In this document: positions 61,353-64,000 of the stretch, one piece after another
Numbering within the stretch: the first letter of the stretch is position 1
Layout: the number at the start of each line of letters is the position of its first letter
Assembly (NCBI GenBank): GCA_963735085.1
Contig: CAVTJP010000002.1
Coordinates: forward strand, 1,178,001 to 1,242,000
Origin: DATJGR01 sp963735085
Lineage (GTDB): Bacteria; Pseudomonadota; Gammaproteobacteria; Pseudomonadales; Azotimanducaceae
Direction: 5' to 3'
Length of the DNA stretch: 64,000 nucleotides
Notes under the pieces: generated by a model
The model's database searches: none
The model's input: only the letters and a program-made list of their open reading frames with translations
Told to the model about the DNA's origin: nothing
Translations under genes and position numbers: made by a program

Positions 61353-61563
61353 CACTCCGCATTTGCCAGGGTAGGCAGACTCGTCGGGTAGATCAGCGAC
61401 TTCCGAATCAGCTACAGCGCGTGTGCGCGTAAGGCCGCGCCAGCCACCGGCCATTCGCGTCATTCCACATCGCAGATGAATTCAACACCCGCTTCCGATT
61501 CTTTGGGTAGCTGCGTCATCCTCAGCACGATTCACCAACAGGTGGGTTATGCTCCCTATCCTC
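60399..61563 (+). mobile_element. IS91-family element, 5'-truncated second copy
   Basis: This copy runs from within the transposase gene to the common right end. As far as visible it is identical to 51361-52525 (offset 9038). The transposase frame from about 60402 to 61352 lacks the first about 222 residues, so no active transposase is made. Both copies have the same orientation, and both right flanks differ. Confidence 0.92.
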
Positions 61564-63234
61564 CGGTCCTTTTCGGTGCCGTACGCCTCGGTGGCTCAAC
61601 TGTTGCGGCCGGACACCACGCGCTTCGACATCGCCGTCGGTCAGCTGCGCATCCCCTCGCTGGGCCACGATCCCAATGTCGTTCAGGCAACCGTCCAGCA
61701 CGGCTTCAGCAACCTGCTGACCGGCTATGCCGGCGCAGTCGGATCGGAAGGGTATGCAGCGCTGCTGATTGGCGGTGCGATCAACACACGTTACGGCGCG
61801 TTCGCGTTGGACGTCACCCAAGCGGATACCCACCTTCCGAGCCAGTCGGCGCAGTTTGGGCAGAGCGTCCGCCTCAGCTACAGCAAGGTCATTCCCGACA
61901 CGCATACCTCACTGACGGTGGCCGCGTACCGCTACTCGAGCAGCGGCTTTTTCAGCCTGACGCAGGCGGCCATCGCACGCGACTACGCACACCGCGGACT
62001 GGATGCCTTCAACTTTCTGCCGACGACGATCGCGCCGAATGCCGATACACCGCAACCCGAGACGCCGCAACAGGGCCTCCTCAACCCCGCTCAGCTTGCC
62101 GCGCTGTCCGGCAGCGACTATGCAAACGCGCTGTTCGGCGACAGCGGGTTGCAACGCCAACGCAGCACGTTTTCGATCACCGTGAGCCAGCAACTCGGCA
62201 GCCGGGGCGGTTCGCTTTATCTGAATGCGCTGGCAAGCGACTACTGGAATCGCTCGGGCACGGACACGCAGTTCCAGCTTGGCTACAACAACAGCTTCCA
62301 GCGCCTGAGCTACGGTGTCTCCGCCACCCGCACGCGCGATGCGTCCGGACACTACGACAACCAGTACATGCTCACGTTCAGCGTACCGATGAGCGTCAAC
62401 GCGAGCGCACCCACGTTGTCCGCAAACCTCACGCACGATAGCACCTATGGCGCGCAGGATCAGGCCACGCTGAGCGGAACGCTGGGTTCCGACAATCAGT
62501 TCAACTACGGCGCCACTGTTTCGCACAGCAGTGCCGCGGACGGTAGTTCGGGCGCTGCCAATGTAGGTTATCGCAGTCCCTACGCAGTCCTGAACGGCAG
62601 CTACGGCAAGGGCGACGGATATTCGCAAGCCTCTCTGGGCGCCAGCGGCGCAATGGTGGCACATCCGGGCGGTGTCACGTTTGGCCAGCCGACAGGTGAC
62701 ACCGTGGCCATTGTGGATGTGCCGGGCGGCGCCGGCGCACGATTGACGAATGCCGCCGGTGCACGCATCGACCACTTCGGCTACGCGCTGGTACCGTACT
62801 TGACGCCGTACAATCTCAACACGATTCAGATTGATCCCAAGGGCCTGCCGCTGGATGTACAACTGGACGCAACCAGCACGCAGGTCGCCCCGCATGCCGG
62901 CGCGGTAGTGTTGCTGAAATTCAAAACCCAGACCGGCCGCACGATCGTCGTGCGTGCGCGCCTGGGTAACGGCGATGCGCTACCGTTCGGCGCGGAGGTT
63001 TTCAATGACGAAGGCGTCGCGTTGGGCGTGGTCGGGCAGGCCGGACAGATTCTCGTACGCGGAGTCGAACACGCGGGTACCCTGACTGCGCGCTGGCAGA
63101 CCGAGAATGGAACTGCGCAGTCCTGTTCGTTCCGCTATCAGATCGGGCCACGCGCGAAGGGCCGCCGCGCAACCTATGACGAGATCGAAGCGACCTGCAT
63201 GCCGATGGGCACGCTGGTCAGGAATGGACAATGA
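61564..63234 (+). CDS. Chaperone-usher outer-membrane usher, N-terminally truncated
   Basis: From the IS junction on, the frame encodes about 556 residues of an usher: FSVPYASVAQLLRPDTTRFD corresponds to the middle of a FimD-type usher, the following strands are typical barrel, and the C-terminal region has the plug-adjacent and CTD folds (LPFGAEVFNDEGVALGVVGQ, a conserved CTD motif). The N-terminal chaperone-binding domain and half the barrel are missing. The IS end supplies ATG 61549 (MLPIL) in frame, so a fused protein is possible, but it should not assemble pili. The adhesin gene follows. Confidence 0.9.
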   Translation, partial: RSFSVPYASVAQLLRPDTTRFDIAVGQLRIPSLGHDPNVVQATVQHGFSNLLTGYAGAVGSEGYAALLIGGAINTRYGAFALDVTQADTHLPSQSAQFGQSVRLSYSKVIPDTHTSLTVAAYRYSSSGFFSLTQAAIARDYAHRGLDAFNFLPTTIAPNADTPQPETPQQGLLNPAQLAALSGSDYANALFGDSGLQRQRSTFSITVSQQLGSRGGSLYLNALASDYWNRSGTDTQFQLGYNNSFQRLSYGVSATRTRDASGHYDNQYMLTFSVPMSVNASAPTLSANLTHDSTYGAQDQATLSGTLGSDNQFNYGATVSHSSAADGSSGAANVGYRSPYAVLNGSYGKGDGYSQASLGASGAMVAHPGGVTFGQPTGDTVAIVDVPGGAGARLTNAAGARIDHFGYALVPYLTPYNLNTIQIDPKGLPLDVQLDATSTQVAPHAGAVVLLKFKTQTGRTIVVRARLGNGDALPFGAEVFNDEGVALGVVGQAGQILVRGVEHAGTLTARWQTENGTAQSCSFRYQIGPRAKGRRATYDEIEATCMPMGTLVRNGQ

Positions 63235-63275
63235 TATTGCGAACGATCACCACCATCATCGCGAACGCGCTATGA
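63231..63275 (+). CDS. Possible 14-residue linking frame between usher and adhesin
   Basis: ATG 63231 overlaps the usher stop (ATGA), and the frame of 14 codons ends at 63273-63275, overlapping the adhesin ATG 63272. CAGGAATGGACA upstream could serve as ribosome binding site. The two overlaps suggest a re-initiation relay, but chance is possible. Confidence 0.35.
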   Translation: MILRTITTIIANAL

Positions 63276-64000
63276 GTTGCTCACGCGGCAAACCCATGCA
63301 CGGGGTCCGGTGGCGTATCGGCAGCATCCTGATCACGTTGATCGTCCTGCCTTTGATTTCCACGCACGCCGATGCCGGTTGCACGTTTAACGGCGGTTCG
63401 TCGTCGTCAAGCGTCAGTTTCACGGTGGCGAGTTCCGTCAGTATTCCGTTCGCGCTGGCCACCGGCACCGCGCTGGCCTCGACTGGACCGATCGGCCCGT
63501 CCAATCCTCCCCTGTTGACTTGCACCGCGGGCGTGCCCTACGGGATTGTCAACCAGGTTGGTCCGAACACACCAACAGGTGGCACCAACTACATCTACCC
63601 GACCAGCGTGCCCGGCGTCGGCTACCAGTTGTACCACGCGGCCGGCACCAGCACCGATGCCGGCTACATGTTCCCATATCCCAATGGCGATTCGGGCGCC
63701 GCCGCGACCTCCACCTTCAGCGTCACCACGGCCCTGCAACTGGTGCAGACCGGTCCGATCGCAAATGGAAGCCGCCTGGTGAGCGGCACCCGCCTTGCAA
63801 ACTGGCAATGGGGCACGGTCGTACCCGAGTATTTCGTACTGTCCAACACGGTAACGTTCGTGGCCTCTGCCTGCCAGGTCACCATCAATCCGATTGCGGT
63901 GGCGCTGCCCACCGTGTCCACGCAGACTTTTTCCGGTGCAGATTCCACTGCGGGCACGACCGCATTCGACATCCAGCTGAACTGCCCGAGCGGGTCCACC
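63272..64000 (+). CDS. Fimbrial tip adhesin/pilin-like protein (partial, open at right edge)
   Basis: The frame starts at ATG 63272 and is open to the end of the window (243 codons). A signal peptide (RIGSILITLIVLPLISTHADA) is followed by a Cys-rich lectin-like region and then a pilin-type domain (ACQVTINPIAVALPTVSTQT, then FDIQLNCPSG). The two-domain layout resembles FimH-type adhesins, or spore-coat-U-like pilins of the chaperone-usher type. The receptor is unknown. It follows the truncated usher in one operon. Confidence 0.85.
   Translation, partial: MSCSRGKPMHGVRWRIGSILITLIVLPLISTHADAGCTFNGGSSSSSVSFTVASSVSIPFALATGTALASTGPIGPSNPPLLTCTAGVPYGIVNQVGPNTPTGGTNYIYPTSVPGVGYQLYHAAGTSTDAGYMFPYPNGDSGAAATSTFSVTTALQLVQTGPIANGSRLVSGTRLANWQWGTVVPEYFVLSNTVTFVASACQVTINPIAVALPTVSTQTFSGADSTAGTTAFDIQLNCPSGST

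Noticed and set aside
50659..61563. Classical composite transposon
   Set aside because: IS91-family elements do not move this way, and the second copy lacks its left end; adjacent mobilisation or recombination fits better.

Overview
The window is a high-GC proteobacterial chromosome segment. Gene order, Tat and secretin machinery, TonB receptors and paired acyl-CoA dehydrogenases suggest a gammaproteobacterium with a broad diet of hydrophobic or xenobiotic carbon; this placement is inference, because no rRNA or taxonomic marker is present. Two gene decays (46706-47184 and 43051-43339) and several IS-truncated genes show a genome that is still rearranging. The BrnTA toxin-antitoxin pair, IS91-family element and genomic-island debris are concentrated right of about 48 kb.

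Left part (1-34 kb): metabolic core. It starts with the end of a TonB-dependent receptor coupled to an M20 peptidase. A minus-strand run follows (8206 down to 2252): dienelactone hydrolase, sulfatase, SDR, enoyl-CoA hydratase, LLM flavin oxidoreductase and an HNH nuclease. Next come an MFS carrier, a tautomerase with a divergent winged-helix/TPR regulator, orotate phosphoribosyltransferase, glutathione transferase, acyl-CoA thioesterase II, peroxiredoxin, phytanoyl-CoA dioxygenase-like protein, Nudix hydrolase, EamA carrier, a haloalkane dehalogenase with all expected catalytic residues, a TetR regulator with a clear palindromic operator, and two acyl-CoA dehydrogenases separated by a multi-hairpin element. 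Then folE with a methyltransferase, an aldehyde dehydrogenase coupled to an acetolactate-synthase-like ThDP enzyme, another enoyl-CoA hydratase, a two-domain VOC protein, and a complete E1alpha-E1beta-E2 2-oxoacid dehydrogenase operon with an upstream LuxR-type regulator.

Middle part (34-50 kb): a lipoprotein secretin with TPR-like N-terminus followed by a secreted protein of unknown family, then a Rieske oxygenase alpha subunit, class II aldolase, a thiolase-hydrolase-P450 operon, acetyltransferases (one deleted internally), two glutathione transferases, a DUF899 protein, a frameshifted DUF1772-like gene, a second phytanoyl-CoA dioxygenase-like protein, brnTA, and a GFA/VOC pair.

Right part (50-64 kb): a mobile, rearranged zone. 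A full IS91-family element (about 50659-52525) interrupts a cation/proton antiporter on its left and abuts the last codons of an acyl-CoA dehydrogenase on its right. A tRNA-Asp 3'-end copy (53024-53049) looks like an integration scar. Between this IS and a second, 5'-truncated, apparently identical IS copy (60399-61563, same orientation) sits a self-contained export module: TetR regulator, Tat-exported flavin amine-oxidase-like protein, di-haem cytochrome c and Tat-exported alpha/beta hydrolase, followed by an IS3 remnant, a DUF1254 protein, a duplicated hydrolase tail and the C-terminal part of an alkaline-phosphatase-family gene. The second IS copy has removed the front of a chaperone-usher usher gene, followed by a fimbrial tip adhesin that runs off the window.

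A family of palindromic intergenic repeats recurs through the window. Two copies share a 55-bp core (one mismatch) in opposite orientation, yet carry completely different but self-complementary arms. Simple GGGTCAGA/TCTGACCC hairpins sit after many genes.
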